Below are positions 39,742 through 48,294 of a stretch of 64,000 bases of DNA, piece by piece. The DNA is from Phycisphaerae bacterium. Lineage in GTDB: Bacteria > Planctomycetota > Phycisphaerae > Phycisphaerales > Phycisphaeraceae. The notes under the pieces are model-generated. The model had not been told where the DNA came from. It did no database searches and saw nothing but the letters and a program-made list of their open reading frames with translations. The stretch's first letter is position 1, and every line of letters starts with the position of its first letter. Position numbers and translations under genes: made by a program. The stretch spans positions 62,001 through 126,000 of the forward strand of contig JAUIGU010000002.1 in NCBI GenBank assembly GCA_030432595.1, read 5' to 3'.

Positions 39742-40011
39742 ATGGCAAAGAAGAGAGCCAAGAAGAAGGCTACGAAGAAGAAGGCCACCAAGAAGAAGGC
39801 CACGCGCAAGAAGAAGGCCACCAAGAAGAAGGCCACGCGTAAGAAGGCGACTCGCAAGAAGAAGGCCACCAAGAAGAAGGCCACGCGCAAGAAGAAGGCC
39901 ACCAAGAAGAAGGCCACCAAGAAGAAGGCCACGCGTAAGAAGAAGGCGACTAAGAAGAAGGCCACCAAGAAGAAGGCCACGCGTCGCCGCGCGACCAAGA
40001 AGAAGAAGTAA
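39742..40011 (+). CDS. Lysine-repeat histone H1-like DNA-binding protein
   Basis: 89 residues, almost entirely KKATKKKATRKK-type tandem repeats after MAKKRAKKK. The only other residues are Ala and Thr, with a few Arg. There is no fold beyond an unstructured basic tail. Similar Lys/Ala-repeat proteins (histone H1-like, Hc1/Hc2 type) compact DNA in bacteria with condensed nucleoids, such as planctomycetes and chlamydiae. The DNA is correspondingly a run of AAGAAGAAGGCCACC words. A terminator is not obvious. The HU-like protein at 63272 has a similar KKKTTKKKAAATKK tail, so the two may cooperate in nucleoid compaction. Confidence 0.85.
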   Translation: MAKKRAKKKATKKKATKKKATRKKKATKKKATRKKATRKKKATKKKATRKKKATKKKATKKKATRKKKATKKKATKKKATRRRATKKKK

Positions 40012-40197
40012 CAAGGGATTCACCCCGGCGTGGCACGTGACACGCCCCCCGAGCCGATGCCGCCGCTCCGAAGTACAGGCGGCCCGGCCCACCCGAAACC
40101 CAACGCCACGGAGCTACGAGACAGGGCGGCCCAAAAGGCCGCCCTTCTCTTTGCGCACTCCGACCCCCATCCCACTTTCATCGCGGCTTTCCGGCCG

Positions 40198-40223
40198 GGT
40201 GCCACGGTCGCTTGCGACCGTGC
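40198..40223. repeat. Single arm of the GGTGCCACGGTCGC palindromic repeat
   Basis: The 26-base sequence matches 37317-37341. It contains the ACGGTCGC-TT-GCGACCGT palindrome and lies between the histone-like gene and astA. Confidence 0.8.
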
Positions 40224-40293
40224 GGCCACCCGAAAACAAAACCCGGCGGTGCGGTCGCCCATCTCGTCCCGCCCAAACCGCTAACTTGCCCCT

Positions 40294-41298
40294 ATGTGGA
40301 CGCTCCGCCGTGCCCGCGCCATCGACCTGGACGCGCTGCTCGAACTCGCCCGCGCCGCCGGCGTCGGGCTCACCACCTTCCCCGCCGACCCCGACCGCCT
40401 CGAACAACGCCTCGCCGACTCCGACGCCGGCGACGCGCCGCTGTTCGTGCTCACCCAACGACGCGCCAACGGCGAACACGTGCTCGGCGTGTCGGGCCTG
40501 GTCCGCAGCGTCGGCGCGGGCGCCGATGCGCAGCCCTTCTACGCCTACCGCCTCGAACGCACCGTCCACCACTCCGACGCCCTCGGCGTCCACCACGAGG
40601 TCCAAGCGTTGCACCTGCTCGCCGACTACGACGGACCGACCGAGATCGGCACGCTGTTCCTCCACCCCGACGCGCGAGGGAAAGGCCAGGGCCGACTCCT
40701 CTCGCTCGCGCGCTTCCTCTATATGGCCAACGCACCGCACGACTTCAAGCCCGGCGTCATCGCCGAACTGCGCGGCGTCATCGACGAACACGGCCAATCA
40801 CCGTTCTGGGATGCCGTCGGTTCGCACTTCTTCAAAGTCGACTACGCCACCGCCGACGCGATGTCCGCGCGCGACAAACGCTTCATCGCCGAACTCATGC
40901 CCCGCCACCCGATCTACGTCCCGCTGCTGCCCGAGCCGGCGCGGAACGTCATCGGCAAGGTCCACCCGCTGACTGAGCCCGCCCAGCGCCTGCTCGAACA
41001 CGAAGGCTTCCACCCCACCCGCCTCGTCGATATCTTCGACGCCGGGCCCGCGCTGCGTTGCGACCTCCAGGCCATCCGCACCGTGCGCACCTCGACGATC
41101 GTGCCGACCGCGGCCGACGCATCGATAAACCCCGACGACGCGCCGACGCACCTGGCCTGCACGCCCGACAACATCGACTTCCGCGCGGTCGCCACGCCCG
41201 CCACCGTCACCCCCGATCACGCCGCGCTGCCCGCCGCAGCACTCGACCGACTCGGCGTCCCCCACGGCAGCCCCGTCCGCCTCGCGCTGATCCGCTGA
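40294..41298 (+). CDS. astA: Arginine N-succinyltransferase-like protein
   Basis: 334 residues, the usual AstA length. The AstA family is an extended GNAT: WTLRRARAIDLDALLELARA at the start, and then EIGTLFLHPDARGKGQGRLL (acetyl/succinyl-CoA loop), ARFLYMANAPHDFK, ELRGVIDEHGQSPFWDAVGS and FFKVDYATADAMSA. The C-terminal domain contains EGFHPTRLVDIFDAGPAL. AstA succinylates arginine in the AST catabolic pathway, but astB, astC, astD and astE are absent from the window. It could act in arginine use or in another amino-acyl succinylation. Start ATG 40294. Confidence 0.85.
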   Translation: MWTLRRARAIDLDALLELARAAGVGLTTFPADPDRLEQRLADSDAGDAPLFVLTQRRANGEHVLGVSGLVRSVGAGADAQPFYAYRLERTVHHSDALGVHHEVQALHLLADYDGPTEIGTLFLHPDARGKGQGRLLSLARFLYMANAPHDFKPGVIAELRGVIDEHGQSPFWDAVGSHFFKVDYATADAMSARDKRFIAELMPRHPIYVPLLPEPARNVIGKVHPLTEPAQRLLEHEGFHPTRLVDIFDAGPALRCDLQAIRTVRTSTIVPTAADASINPDDAPTHLACTPDNIDFRAVATPATVTPDHAALPAAALDRLGVPHGSPVRLALIR

Positions 41299-41329
41299 TC
41301 CGCTAACCAACGGATTCCGCCTGAGTGCT

Positions 41330-41370
41330 CACTCCCCTCCCTCCGGGAGGGGCCGGGGGAGGGTGCTTTT
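41330..41370. terminator. Terminator between convergent astA and lpxB
   Basis: CCCCTCCCTCC pairs with GGGAGGGG and a further GGGGGAGGG arm follows, ending in GTGCTTTTC. The region separates the convergent ends of astA and lpxB and can terminate the astA transcript. It is another CTCCC/GGGAG phrase-like element. Confidence 0.7.
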
Positions 41371-41379
41371 CTTCCGGCC

Positions 41380-42564
41380 CTACCCCTCCACCGCCTCCAC
41401 CAACCCGTCCACCGCCGCCGCCCCGAAGTCCACCCCCGCAAACGCCCCGTGGATCGCCGCGAACGCGTCACGCTGTCTCGCCCGCGCCGCCTCGTCCCGC
41501 AGCAACGGCTCCAACGCCCGGATGATCGGCTCCGACCCGCCGAAGTGCGGCACCAGCTCCGGCACCACCCGCCCGCCGTCCTCCGTGCCCGGCAACTCCA
41601 GATGCTCGGCCAGCAGGTTCGGCAGCGTGAACGTCCGCGTGCGGATGATCCACCGACCCAACCCGTGCCACATCGCCGGGCTCGCGCGGAATAGCGTCAC
41701 CATCGGGCAGTCCCGCGACACCGCCTCCAGCGTCGCCGTCCCCGACACGACCAGCGCGCAGTCCGCCCAGTCCAGCACCGCCGACGCGTTGCCCACCGAC
41801 ATCTCCACGCGCCGCGGCAATCGACCGCCCGGGCTGTGACGCTTGATCAGCTCCGCCCGCGTCCGGTCCGCCGCCGCCACCACCACCCGCATCTCTGGGA
41901 ACCGATGCCGCAGCACGTCAAACGCCCCGAGCATGTCCTTCCAGTTCTTCGTCACCTCGCCGCTGCGCGAGCCCGGCAAGAGCGCCAGCTTTGGCCCACC
42001 GTCGCTCGGGAACTGTGACGTGTCCAGCGTTTTTCCTGCCTGCTCAAACAGCGGGTGCCCCACAAACACCGCCGGCACGTCGTGCTCCGCAAACACCACG
42101 GGCTCGAACGGCAGCAGACACAACACCCGGTCGCTCAACCGACGCAGCCACTTGATCCGCCACGTCGCCCACGCCCACACCTGCGGCGCCACCAGGTGCA
42201 CGATCTTCGCCTCCGGCCGGCGCTTGCGCACCAGCTTGCAGAACGACCAGTTCGCCGCCGGGCTGTCCACCGGGACCAAAACATCTAACGCCTTGTCACC
42301 GTCTTCGAGCCAGTCGCGCACGAGTTTCACCCGCCGCCGCAGCGTCCGCACCTCCGACACCGCGCCCAGCCCCATCTTGCCGTGCTGCGTCGTCTCCTCC
42401 AGCAGCGTCGCGCCCGCCGCCTCGAGCTTCGGCCCGCCCAGGGCAAACGCCTCCACATCCGGCCAACGCTCCCGCAGCCCCGTCAACAACCGCGCCGCCA
42501 GCACGTCCCCGCTGGTCTCGAACGCCGTGAACAACACCCGTCGCGCCGGTCCGCTTCCTTGCAT
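41380..42564 (-). CDS. lpxB: Lipid-A-disaccharide synthase
   Basis: 394 residues, GT19. LpxB joins lipid X to UDP-2,3-diacylglucosamine, giving lipid A disaccharide. Seen: FTAFETSGDVLAARLLTGLR, the ALGGPKLEAAGATLL segment, VDSPAANWSFCK, HLVAPQVWAWATWRIKWL, FVGHPLFEQ, LALLPGSRSGEVTKNW and a C-terminal SGTATLEAV. The presence of lpxB, with lptD at 50514, indicates that this organism makes an LPS-bearing outer membrane. ATG 42564 is chosen over TTG 42567. Its promoter region is the second copy of the dispersed repeat. Confidence 0.93.
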   Translation of the reverse strand: MQGSGPARRVLFTAFETSGDVLAARLLTGLRERWPDVEAFALGGPKLEAAGATLLEETTQHGKMGLGAVSEVRTLRRRVKLVRDWLEDGDKALDVLVPVDSPAANWSFCKLVRKRRPEAKIVHLVAPQVWAWATWRIKWLRRLSDRVLCLLPFEPVVFAEHDVPAVFVGHPLFEQAGKTLDTSQFPSDGGPKLALLPGSRSGEVTKNWKDMLGAFDVLRHRFPEMRVVVAAADRTRAELIKRHSPGGRLPRRVEMSVGNASAVLDWADCALVVSGTATLEAVSRDCPMVTLFRASPAMWHGLGRWIIRTRTFTLPNLLAEHLELPGTEDGGRVVPELVPHFGGSEPIIRALEPLLRDEAARARQRDAFAAIHGAFAGVDFGAAAVDGLVEAVEG

Positions 42565-42635
42565 CAATCCAGAATACCGGCGCGACGCCCCGAGTTCCCG
42601 TAACCTTGAAACCCATCACGCCCCCGACAAAGCAA

Positions 42636-43346
42636 ACCCATCACGAAAACCACAGCCAGCCGCAGCCCAACGGCTGCGCGTCGGCGCAGGTTATGATCGC
42701 TCGTTCCGCACTGCGTGGCAGTGCGGCTGAGAACATAAATGTTTCGCGTTGCACGACCTCCGCGCCCTCCGCGCCTCCGCGGTTCAATCGGCTGCGCAAC
42801 AACGCGCACCCGCGCCCCGAGGTAAGCCCCGCTTCTCTCCGGAACTTCCGGGGGTGGCGGGGGCCCGCAGGTTGTCGCGGGGTTCCAGGTCGGTGAGGCC
42901 GTGTTCTGGTGAAACGCGGGGTCCGCTGCGTGGATGGAAATGGGTGGTGCGCCCGGCGAGTGGATGCTCGCACGCAAGGCGTAAGAGTTGAGGAATGAGC
43001 ACCACCCCACGCTTCGCAAGACCCCCGACGGGACAAGGGCCAAGGGAGTCCGATCCGAACGCGACGGCTCGCCGGGGTTGATGCGAGGTGTGCATCAGCG
43101 TGGTGCTGCGTGAAGTGGGAGCCGCCGCCGCGTGGGACGAAGGTCCGGCCTTGGTGAAGGTGGCGATATAAAGCGGCCGACGGTGTCGGCCGTTCGGGGC
43201 GCGTGTGTTTGCGAGCGCTCGACGGCGGCCGCCGGCCGCCGCTTTATATGGCTGCCGGCTCTTTGACAAGTGAAGCAGGGGCGTTGTCGCTCCACAATGG
43301 CAAGGAGAGAAGCGAGAAGCCCACGCCGTGACGGCGTGGGCTTCGG
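42636..43346. repeat. Dispersed repeat copy 2 (about 0.71 kb)
   Basis: Homologous to 5379-6042. It shares the GCACTGC-GTG-GCAGTGC hairpin (42708-42724), GGAACTTCCGGGGGTGGCGG-type and GGTTCCAGGTCGGTGAGGCC runs, and the structured core. In this copy ATATAAAGCGGC (43166-43177) is a perfect 12-base complement of GCCGCTTTATAT (43238-43249), enclosing CGGCCGAC-GGT-GTCGGCCG and GAGCGCTC. It ends with a GCCCACG hairpin. Copy 2 also holds a 160-base stretch (about 42910-43030) not found in copy 1. Confidence 0.85.
43316..43346 (-). terminator. GCCCACG-family hairpin, also the end of repeat copy 2
   Basis: GAAGCCCACGCCG-TGA-CGGCGTGGGCTTC is a perfect 13-base stem. On the minus strand it lies 34 bases after the stop of the membrane protein at 43380 and can terminate it. 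It matches 4306, 6014 and 18782 in its GCCCAC part. Confidence 0.75.
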
Positions 43347-43379
43347 GGGCGTGTGTGAATGTGGTGCCCCCCCACCGGG

Positions 43380-44120
43380 TCAAGATTCGGAGGTCGGTTC
43401 CGTCCGGTGCGTCAGCGCGCCCCACCCGTAGAGCAGCATCGCCGCGGCGAACAGCATCTCTTTCTGCTCGTTGAGCTGCTCGAAGTAGTTGATGTACAGC
43501 GGGTCGGTCTTGTGGTCCGGCTGGGTCGCGATGTAGATGTCCTTCGCGGTGCTGAGCGCCAGGCCCAGGACGACCGCGAGCGTCGCGGCGCCGATCGGCA
43601 CGGCGGGCCGCCACTCGCCGGGCAGGTTCAGCGGTCGCCGGAACAGCCAGACGGCGGGGATCACGAGGAACACCGTCATGATGAAGACCGAGCCCAGCCC
43701 CTGCACGGACACGAGGTCCGCGGTGTTGTGCAGGTTCAGCGTGACGTCGCGGTCCTGGTCGCGCTCGCCCACGCCCCAGTGCAGAAACGTCTGGCCCCAG
43801 TTCACCTCTTCGCCGGCCAGGAACACGCTCGCCAACGCACACACCGCGACCAGCGCGTAGCCCCCGTGGCGGTCTGGCCAGCCGCGCAACCCCGGCGGGC
43901 CGAAGTCCGGGCCCGGCCGACGCCGCCACAACCCCCACGCCGCCCATGCGAGCAGGCCGCCGCCGACCAACGCACACGCGAACGTCGTCATCTCCACCGC
44001 CTGGTACTCGCGCATCTGGTCATTGAGCACGAAGCGGAGATAGAAGTCCGGCGCGACGGCGTAAATCAAGGCCGGCACGGCCACGAGCAGGACGGGGATC
44101 GCGTAGCGGAGCGTCGTCAT
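43380..44120 (-). CDS. Polytopic membrane protein with GEEVNWGQ motif
   Basis: 246 residues, about six membrane helices. Conserved-looking motif: FLAGEEVNWGQTFLHWG, with Glu-Glu and Trp-Gly-Gln in a membrane-proximal loop, followed by DVTLNLHNTADL. The GEE-x-WGQ pattern appears in several uncharacterised integral membrane proteins that may be acyl- or phospho-transfer enzymes, which is only a suggestion. It ends in a short basic/acidic cytoplasmic tail. The gene is followed by a hairpin and preceded by the esterase gene ending at 44173. Function unknown. Confidence 0.65.
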   Translation of the reverse strand: MTTLRYAIPVLLVAVPALIYAVAPDFYLRFVLNDQMREYQAVEMTTFACALVGGGLLAWAAWGLWRRRPGPDFGPPGLRGWPDRHGGYALVAVCALASVFLAGEEVNWGQTFLHWGVGERDQDRDVTLNLHNTADLVSVQGLGSVFIMTVFLVIPAVWLFRRPLNLPGEWRPAVPIGAATLAVVLGLALSTAKDIYIATQPDHKTDPLYINYFEQLNEQKEMLFAAAMLLYGWGALTHRTEPTSES

Positions 44121-44172
44121 CGCCGGAGCGTAACGGGGGCGGTCGCGGTGCGTGGGTTCGCGCTCGACGGGG

Positions 44173-46296
44173 TCAAGGCGGGGACAGGAAGTTGTTGGCG
44201 GTCACGCCGGGCCAGTCGTCGCTGCGGAACGGGCTGGCGGGCAGGCCTTCCGCGTTGATCAGTGTCGCGTCGGCGGGGTTGTGCTGCCAGCCGTAGCGCA
44301 CGGCCACGGGTTGCGGCACGGCGTCGGACGTGACGCGCACCACGTCGCCGTCGATCGTCGCCTGCGCCTTGTGCCAGACGCGGTCGGCGCCGGCGAGCGT
44401 GAACCCGCCGAGTTCCGGGCTGCCTTGTGGGTCGTTCTCTTGGCCTTCTCGCACGGCCAACGGCGAGCCGAACAAATCGAAACGCACGACGGCCTGGCCT
44501 TCGGTGAAGAACGCTTCGCGGAACAGCGGGCCGGACTTGACGACGTCGCGCTGGCCGTAGGTGTCGACGAGCGCCCAGCGCGCGAGCCGGTCGCCGACGT
44601 CGTGCTTGTTGCGGGGGTGGATGTCGGCGGGGTCGCCGATGTCGGTGATCACCGCCATGCCCGTCCGGCCGACGTGCCGAAGCGTGTTGAACTGCGCGTC
44701 GCGCAGCTCGGCCCAGCCGCTCTCGACGGGCTGGTCCTGGAAGGGCGTGAAGTCGGCGAGTTGAACCATGAAGAACCACAGCGGGTCGCCGCCGCCGGCG
44801 TCGCGTTGCCCGAAGGTCGGCTCGGCGAACGGTGCGGCGCCCCAGGCTTGCCGCCAATCTTGAATCATCGCGGGCATCAGAGCGCGGTACTGCTCGGAGC
44901 GGCCGGCGTTGCTCTCGCCCTGGTACCAGACGGCACCGCGGAGGGCGAAGGGCGTGAGCGGGTGGATCATGGCGTTGTAGAGCTGGGCGGGCGCGTGGAC
45001 GTGGCCCGGGCCGTAAGGCATCGCGAAGTTGGCGGGGCCGGTGATCGCGCCGGGGTCGAGGCGGGTGGCGTAGCGCGGCGCCCACCACTTGGACAGATCG
45101 ATCGCCTCGGCGTCGTCATCGCCGGACGGAAAGAGCTTCATCGCCTCGGCCGGCCCGGCGAGCCCGCCGTCGGCGTAGCGGTCGAACACACGGACCGCGA
45201 TCGTTGTTTCGCCCGCGTTCGCGAGTTCCGCCGGCACGGTGTAGCGGCGGGGTTGCTGCCACCACTGCGACGTCTCCACGCCGGTGCGTCCGACCTCGAC
45301 GCCGTTGACGTAGGTGATGTCGAAGTCGTCGATCGCGCCCAGGTTCAGCGTCAGTTCCCGGCCGGCCCAGTCCTCGGGGACCTCAACGGTCGCGTAGTAC
45401 CACGCGACGCCGTCGAAGTCGTCGGGCATCAGCAGCGGCGCGGGGCGCGCGGCCAGGGCCGCCTCCCCGGGACCCGCGGCGAGTTGTTCGGTCTGGCCGT
45501 CGTCGCCGGGGTCTTCGTGGTACTGCGGTCTGTCGCCGCGCTCGGCCTCGCGCTGGGCAAGGACCTCATCCCAGCGTCCGGCGATCTCGTCGAAATGATC
45601 GAGGATCGGCTTCGCTTCGGGCGTGGCGTCCAGCGTCGGCCGCGAGGTCCACGCCTCGATCCGCGTGCCGCCCCAGTTCGACCCGATCAACCCGACCGGC
45701 ACGTCGAGTGCTTCCTGCAGACGCACGCCGAAGTGGTACCCCACCGCGGAAAACCCCGCCGCAACCCCCGGGTCTGACCGCGCCCAACGCCCGCCGGGCA
45801 GGCGGTCCTGAGGCTGGGCGCTCGCGGTGTTGGGCCCGACGTTGAACATCCGCAGGTGCGGACGGTCCGACGCGGCGATGAACGTCTCGGCACCGTCGGT
45901 CAGGCGCAGCGGCCACTCCATGTTCGACTGCCCGCCGCACAGCCAGACCTCGCCGACCAGCACGTCCGAGCGTTTGACGGTCTCCGGCTCGCCGTTCTCG
46001 CCGATGGCGCGGACGGTCAAGACGCGCGGCTCATACGACGCCGGCATCGCGGGCAGTTCCACGGACCACCGGCCCCGGTCGTCGGCCTGCGTCTCGGCGT
46101 AGCCGCTGCCAAACGAAACCGCCACCGCATGCCCCGGTTCCGCCCAGCCCCACACCGGCACGGGCTTGTGCCGCTGCAGCACCATGTGGTCGCCGAAGAC
46201 CTTCGGCAGTTCCAACGCGTGGCCGGCTTGCGGCGGCACAACGCACACGACCAACACGAACCACGCAACAACGAGGTGAAGGATGCGGATAGGCAT
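44173..46296 (-). CDS. Sialate O-acetylesterase-like SGNH esterase, secreted
   Basis: 707 residues. A signal peptide (MPIRILHLVVAWFVLVVCVV, cleavage near AGHA) precedes an N-terminal beta domain with FGDHMVLQRHKPVPVWGWA. The SGNH catalytic blocks are VWLCGGQSNMEWPL (Ser nucleophile), GSNWGGTRIEAW (oxyanion Gly/Asn), AVWYQGESNAGR and DIGDPADIHPRNKHDVGDRL (Asp and His). A jelly-roll insertion with VYVNGVEVGRT-like sequence (TYVNGVEVGRTG) sits in the middle. The family removes O-acetyl groups from sialic acids or plant polysaccharides. The latter fits a polysaccharide-degrading planctomycete. Confidence 0.9.
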   Translation of the reverse strand: MPIRILHLVVAWFVLVVCVVPPQAGHALELPKVFGDHMVLQRHKPVPVWGWAEPGHAVAVSFGSGYAETQADDRGRWSVELPAMPASYEPRVLTVRAIGENGEPETVKRSDVLVGEVWLCGGQSNMEWPLRLTDGAETFIAASDRPHLRMFNVGPNTASAQPQDRLPGGRWARSDPGVAAGFSAVGYHFGVRLQEALDVPVGLIGSNWGGTRIEAWTSRPTLDATPEAKPILDHFDEIAGRWDEVLAQREAERGDRPQYHEDPGDDGQTEQLAAGPGEAALAARPAPLLMPDDFDGVAWYYATVEVPEDWAGRELTLNLGAIDDFDITYVNGVEVGRTGVETSQWWQQPRRYTVPAELANAGETTIAVRVFDRYADGGLAGPAEAMKLFPSGDDDAEAIDLSKWWAPRYATRLDPGAITGPANFAMPYGPGHVHAPAQLYNAMIHPLTPFALRGAVWYQGESNAGRSEQYRALMPAMIQDWRQAWGAAPFAEPTFGQRDAGGGDPLWFFMVQLADFTPFQDQPVESGWAELRDAQFNTLRHVGRTGMAVITDIGDPADIHPRNKHDVGDRLARWALVDTYGQRDVVKSGPLFREAFFTEGQAVVRFDLFGSPLAVREGQENDPQGSPELGGFTLAGADRVWHKAQATIDGDVVRVTSDAVPQPVAVRYGWQHNPADATLINAEGLPASPFRSDDWPGVTANNFLSPP

Positions 46297-46305
46297 CCCG
46301 GCAGA

Positions 46306-48195
46306 TTACCGCGCCCGCGAACGGCGAGACGCAACGCCCCAGCCCGCCAGCACGACGCCGAGCGCCGCCGCCGGCTCGGGCACGACGCCCGGGTTCTGCG
46401 AAAACTCCGGCGCACTCGTGCCGCCCCAGTTCAACAGCACACCGTCGAGCTCGGCCTGATCGATCACGCCTTCGGGCGGGTCGTTCACCCAGCCGGCGGG
46501 GACGCCGGCTCCGCTTCCGGGGGTGGTGTCGAGGCCCCAGTTCTGGAGGACCAGATCGAGGTCGCCCTGTTCGACCTGGCCGGAGTTGTTGTAGTCGCCG
46601 AGGATATCCGTGGTGAGTGTGGAGATGAGAACGCCAGCGCTGCCGTCCGTAAACCCGATAGTAAAAGAAAGCTGACTGTGATCGTTGAACGTCTGTAGCT
46701 GGGTGTTGCTACCACCGAAGCCGCTGATCGACCGGATCGACGAAACAGTGCGTTCATCAACCACCAGCGGGTCCGGGTTGACATCAATGACATCGCCAGT
46801 GCGGACGACCAACCGGAGTAGGCCCTGGTGATTGCTCGCGAATACACCGAGGTTTTTCGTGGCATCCACGCCTAAGCCGGTTAGCTCGGCGGCAAACGAA
46901 ACCCGGCCTGCGTCATTCAACACCGGGACGGAGCTGAATCGATCAAAAGTGATTCCCGGCCCTGCGTCCGGAGCCGCGTCGCCTTCTCTAACAATCAAAG
47001 AAAGCGTTTCGGCGTCCGCAAGGTAGAACGCGCGATCATTAGATACATCGACGTTATTGCCCGAAAGCTTTACCTCTAAAGCAACTTGTCCTAGGTTGTT
47101 GAGAGTTGAGATTTGATCGAAACGGTCGAGGTAAGTGTCGGGACTGATTCCGGGCGCGACATCTCCACTTCGAGCGATCAAGTTTAAGTTTTCAGTATTC
47201 CCAAAAATTAGACCGTGCTCGTTGGTCTCATCCACCTCGGGCCCGGTTATCCCAGCAACAAAGGCGACGTGCCCGGCGTTGTTCAGGGTCGGGTCCGAAA
47301 AAGCAGTAAATGTTTCACCGATGGCATCACCCGGCACTGTATCGCCTGCGCGCGTCACCACATGCGTTGTGCCGTCGACATTGCTGAAGACGGCGTTGTC
47401 GTCCGTAGCACTTACACCCGCTCCCTCAAGTCCGGAGCGAAAAGCGAACTCGCTGAGATCGTTGACGTGGAGTCTGGCCGGGCGTCTCAGATCGAGCAAG
47501 ACATCCGGCCCGGTGCCGGGGGCCGAGTCGCCGGCTCGGGCCGCCAATTCCAAGACGCCGCCGTTCTCTGCGAATAGGCCGTAGCTGTTGCTCTCGTCCA
47601 CGGCGTCGCCCTTGAGGTAGGCCTGAAACGCGATGTCGCCAGCGGCGTTGATGGATAGATCGAAGAACGCAAACCCTCGACCCGCAAAACCGAATTCGAC
47701 GTCAGGGCCGACTCCCGGCGGGGGTTCGCCCTGCAACGCAATCAGGCTAATGGTTCCGTTCTGCGAAGAGAGCACCGCGGAGAACGTGCCGCCGAAAGAC
47801 CCGGGGCCGCCCAGGGGCGCGGCGAAGGAAACCTTCCCGCTGTCGCTCAAGACCGGGGGGTACTGTAGGTTCAACACCTCCGACACCGAGCCGATCCCCG
47901 CGATAGTTTCGCCTTGACGAACCACGGACACCAGAGAATCGCGGTTTCCGGAGTAGATACCCAAGTCGTTGTCGCTCTGAACACCAGTGCCTGTAAGCTC
48001 GGCGCGGAAGGCGACCTGACCGAGGTTGTTGAGCGCGACATCGTTGAAACTGCTGAAGCTCACCCCCGGGTCAGCGCCCGGTACAGGCAGCCCAGTCAGC
48101 GCGATGGTTTCGAACGACACGCCCGAATAGGCCGGCCCGACCATAACGGCTACCAAGGCCGCCTCTGCAAACATTTTGAGCCCGGAACCCATCAT
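46306..48195 (-). CDS. PEP-CTERM protein with eight propeller-like repeats and a dockerin-like motif
   Basis: 629 residues. After the signal peptide come eight repeats of about 60 residues, each with a V.R.GD..PG...F..F....LNN.G.VAF.A.LTG pattern (clearest at LNNAGHVAFVAGITGPEV and LNNLGQVAFRAELTGTGV). The count fits an eight-bladed beta-propeller (an inference). A calcium-binding, dockerin-like EF-hand segment, ILGDYNNSGQVEQGDLDLVL, follows. The protein ends in the PEP-CTERM tag VPEPAAALGVVLAGWGVASR. It is probably a surface-exposed, sorted protein. GGAG precedes ATG 48195. Ligand or enzyme activity unknown. Confidence 0.8.
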   Translation of the reverse strand: MMGSGLKMFAEAALVAVMVGPAYSGVSFETIALTGLPVPGADPGVSFSSFNDVALNNLGQVAFRAELTGTGVQSDNDLGIYSGNRDSLVSVVRQGETIAGIGSVSEVLNLQYPPVLSDSGKVSFAAPLGGPGSFGGTFSAVLSSQNGTISLIALQGEPPPGVGPDVEFGFAGRGFAFFDLSINAAGDIAFQAYLKGDAVDESNSYGLFAENGGVLELAARAGDSAPGTGPDVLLDLRRPARLHVNDLSEFAFRSGLEGAGVSATDDNAVFSNVDGTTHVVTRAGDTVPGDAIGETFTAFSDPTLNNAGHVAFVAGITGPEVDETNEHGLIFGNTENLNLIARSGDVAPGISPDTYLDRFDQISTLNNLGQVALEVKLSGNNVDVSNDRAFYLADAETLSLIVREGDAAPDAGPGITFDRFSSVPVLNDAGRVSFAAELTGLGVDATKNLGVFASNHQGLLRLVVRTGDVIDVNPDPLVVDERTVSSIRSISGFGGSNTQLQTFNDHSQLSFTIGFTDGSAGVLISTLTTDILGDYNNSGQVEQGDLDLVLQNWGLDTTPGSGAGVPAGWVNDPPEGVIDQAELDGVLLNWGGTSAPEFSQNPGVVPEPAAALGVVLAGWGVASRRSRAR

Positions 48196-48294
48196 CTCGC
48201 CATCTCCGAGTGATTAGCCGAAACAACCCAAAATGCACCTTCGCGCGACCGGGTTAGCACACGTCGATAGTATATTTCATTACAGGGGATATAC

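Noticed and set aside
39742-40011. Short direct repeats resembling a CRISPR array
   Set aside because: Units are 15-base AAGAAGAAGGCCACC words without spacers and encode a lysine-rich protein.
42784-43977. Minus-strand 397-residue frame through dispersed repeat copy 2
   Set aside because: Only part of it is similar to repeat copy 1, and the matching stretches fall in shifted frames there. Treated as noncoding.
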